Assembly (NCBI GenBank): GCA_028748945.1
Contig: JAQTOL010000197.1
Coordinates: 1-6,317 of the forward strand
DNA length: 6,317 bases
Reading direction: 5' to 3'
Source: Paludibacter sp.
Lineage (GTDB): Bacteria; Bacteroidota; Bacteroidia; Bacteroidales; Paludibacteraceae
Under the pieces are notes generated by a model. It ran no database searches. It was not told the origin of the DNA and was given only the letters and a program-made list of their open reading frames with translations. Below are positions 5,494-6,317 of the stretch, piece by piece. A program made the position numbers and the translations under genes. Numbering within the stretch: the first letter of the stretch is position 1; every line of letters begins with the position of its first letter.

Positions 5494-6317
5494 TTACTTA
5501 ATGATTACTTTTTCTGTAACAGTTTGTCCACCGTTATGCACTGTTACCAAATAAACTCCGGCAGTTAATGCATGGTTTATTTCAGTAGTCGTCTTTGTCA
5601 ATTTTTGTGTTGACAATTTTTGTCCGACTGCATTATAAATGGATACTGAAGACTGATCATCAATTCCCTGATTACAAATCACAGCAATATGATTATTCAA
5701 ATTACGATAAACCAAAACTCCCTTGTTAGCGGTTTTAGTCAAATCGGTAGCAATCGAATTTGTCCTGAAAATAAGACTGAAACGATCGTTTGTGGCAGTT
5801 GCATCGGAAGCAAATGTATAAGGACTTCCAACAGTAAGTTCCTGTTCTGTTCCTTTCAGTTTATCAAGCAATACCACTTTGGTATCGCTGCTTAAATTAC
5901 TGATTTCTGAAGCTTCGATACTAAAATTACTCGTTTTACCGGGACGGAAACCTAAGGAAAGTTCTTTATTTCCGGTAAGATTATTCATATGGTTGATTAC
6001 CAATTCTTCTGAACCAACCAAGGTGAATATCTCAGGGATATTTACATTGGCATTTGTCATTTTTTGAGAATCGTAGGTATCGAAAGCATCCTGAGCATTT
6101 GGATCAGCAACAATAAGGGCTTCATCATTATTGATTCCGTTAGATACTTGCAGACGTAAAACCTGTGCCGTATTTAATTGGCGTGCTCTCAGGCGGTTTG
6201 TTGCCGAAGTTTGATCCTGATGGGCACGTGCTAAGTTTACAAATTTTAGTGTAGCAGGTGTATTGTCAACATCTACTCTTACCCAAAATGCCTGCATTGG
6301 CGGAATGTAAGCCGATG
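5494..6317 (-). CDS. T9SS-secreted surface protein, C-terminal part
   Basis: The last ~273 residues of a larger protein; the frame stays open through the right edge, and residues SAYIPP precede the first internal Met (6295-6297), so that Met is not the start. The block YIPPMQAFWVRV is common in large Bacteroidota surface proteins near their C-terminus. The middle (about 5720-6240) is Ser/Thr/Asn-rich and beta-strand-like, with no catalytic motif I recognise. The final ~75 residues are a T9SS type A sorting domain: SVSIYNAVGQKLSTQKL, then a GVYLVTVHNGG strand and the ending TVTEKVIIK. The protein should cross the outer membrane through T9SS and be released or anchored. Its function is unknown. 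It precedes the small peptide gene by 27 nt in the same orientation, suggesting a shared transcript. Confidence 0.9.
   Translation of the reverse strand, partial: SAYIPPMQAFWVRVDVDNTPATLKFVNLARAHQDQTSATNRLRARQLNTAQVLRLQVSNGINNDEALIVADPNAQDAFDTYDSQKMTNANVNIPEIFTLVGSEELVINHMNNLTGNKELSLGFRPGKTSNFSIEASEISNLSSDTKVVLLDKLKGTEQELTVGSPYTFASDATATNDRFSLIFRTNSIATDLTKTANKGVLVYRNLNNHIAVICNQGIDDQSSVSIYNAVGQKLSTQKLTKTTTEINHALTAGVYLVTVHNGGQTVTEKVIIK

Noticed and set aside
5689..6067. Two plus-strand open frames
   Set aside because: Both are antisense to the T9SS protein, which continues in frame through to the window edge.

Overview
The window looks like an AT-rich chromosome segment from the phylum Bacteroidota. 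Two genes end in type IX secretion system (T9SS) sorting domains, a machinery confined to that phylum. The promoter candidates match the Bacteroidota -7 motif TAnnTTTG, and ribosome binding sites are AT-rich with no clear Shine-Dalgarno. Every gene I can support lies on the minus strand, so transcription runs from high to low coordinates.

Layout in transcription order: (1) 6317-5494, the C-terminal part of a secreted T9SS protein whose start is outside the window. (2) 5466-5284, a 60-residue peptide gene 27 nt further on, closed by a strong hairpin terminator (5248-5278). (3) 5184-4948, a promoter candidate, a 37-codon fragment resembling the tail of a T9SS sorting domain, and a terminator-like hairpin: either a gene remnant or a small transcript. 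(4) 4890-3823, a secreted endonuclease I family nuclease with a T9SS tail, closed by a terminator nearly identical to the first (3738-3768). (5) 3664-245, a tight three-gene operon with its own promoter: a PqqD-like protein, an HPr-kinase-like P-loop protein, and an ABC exporter carrying an N-terminal S26 signal-peptidase-like domain. (6) 138-1, the start of glutamyl-tRNA synthetase (gltX).

The most interesting content is the set formed by (2) and (5). PqqD-like domains are RiPP (ribosomally made, post-translationally modified peptide) leader-binding elements. HPr-kinase-like proteins occur in lasso peptide clusters, where they phosphorylate the precursor. The 60-residue peptide carries a YxxPxI motif close to the YxxPxL motif that lasso leaders present to their PqqD-like partner. 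The exporter has the plan of a peptidase-containing bacteriocin exporter, but with a Ser/His S26 domain in place of the usual C39 cysteine peptidase. No lasso cyclase (B2 protease or asparagine-synthetase-like C protein) is present. My inference is a minimal RiPP-like pathway of recognition, phosphorylation, leader removal and export. The family assignments are read directly from motifs; the pathway and the pairing of peptide with operon are not proven by the sequence.

The nuclease and the remnant sit between the peptide gene and the operon, bracketed by the two matching terminators, and look like an insertion or an unrelated neighbour.
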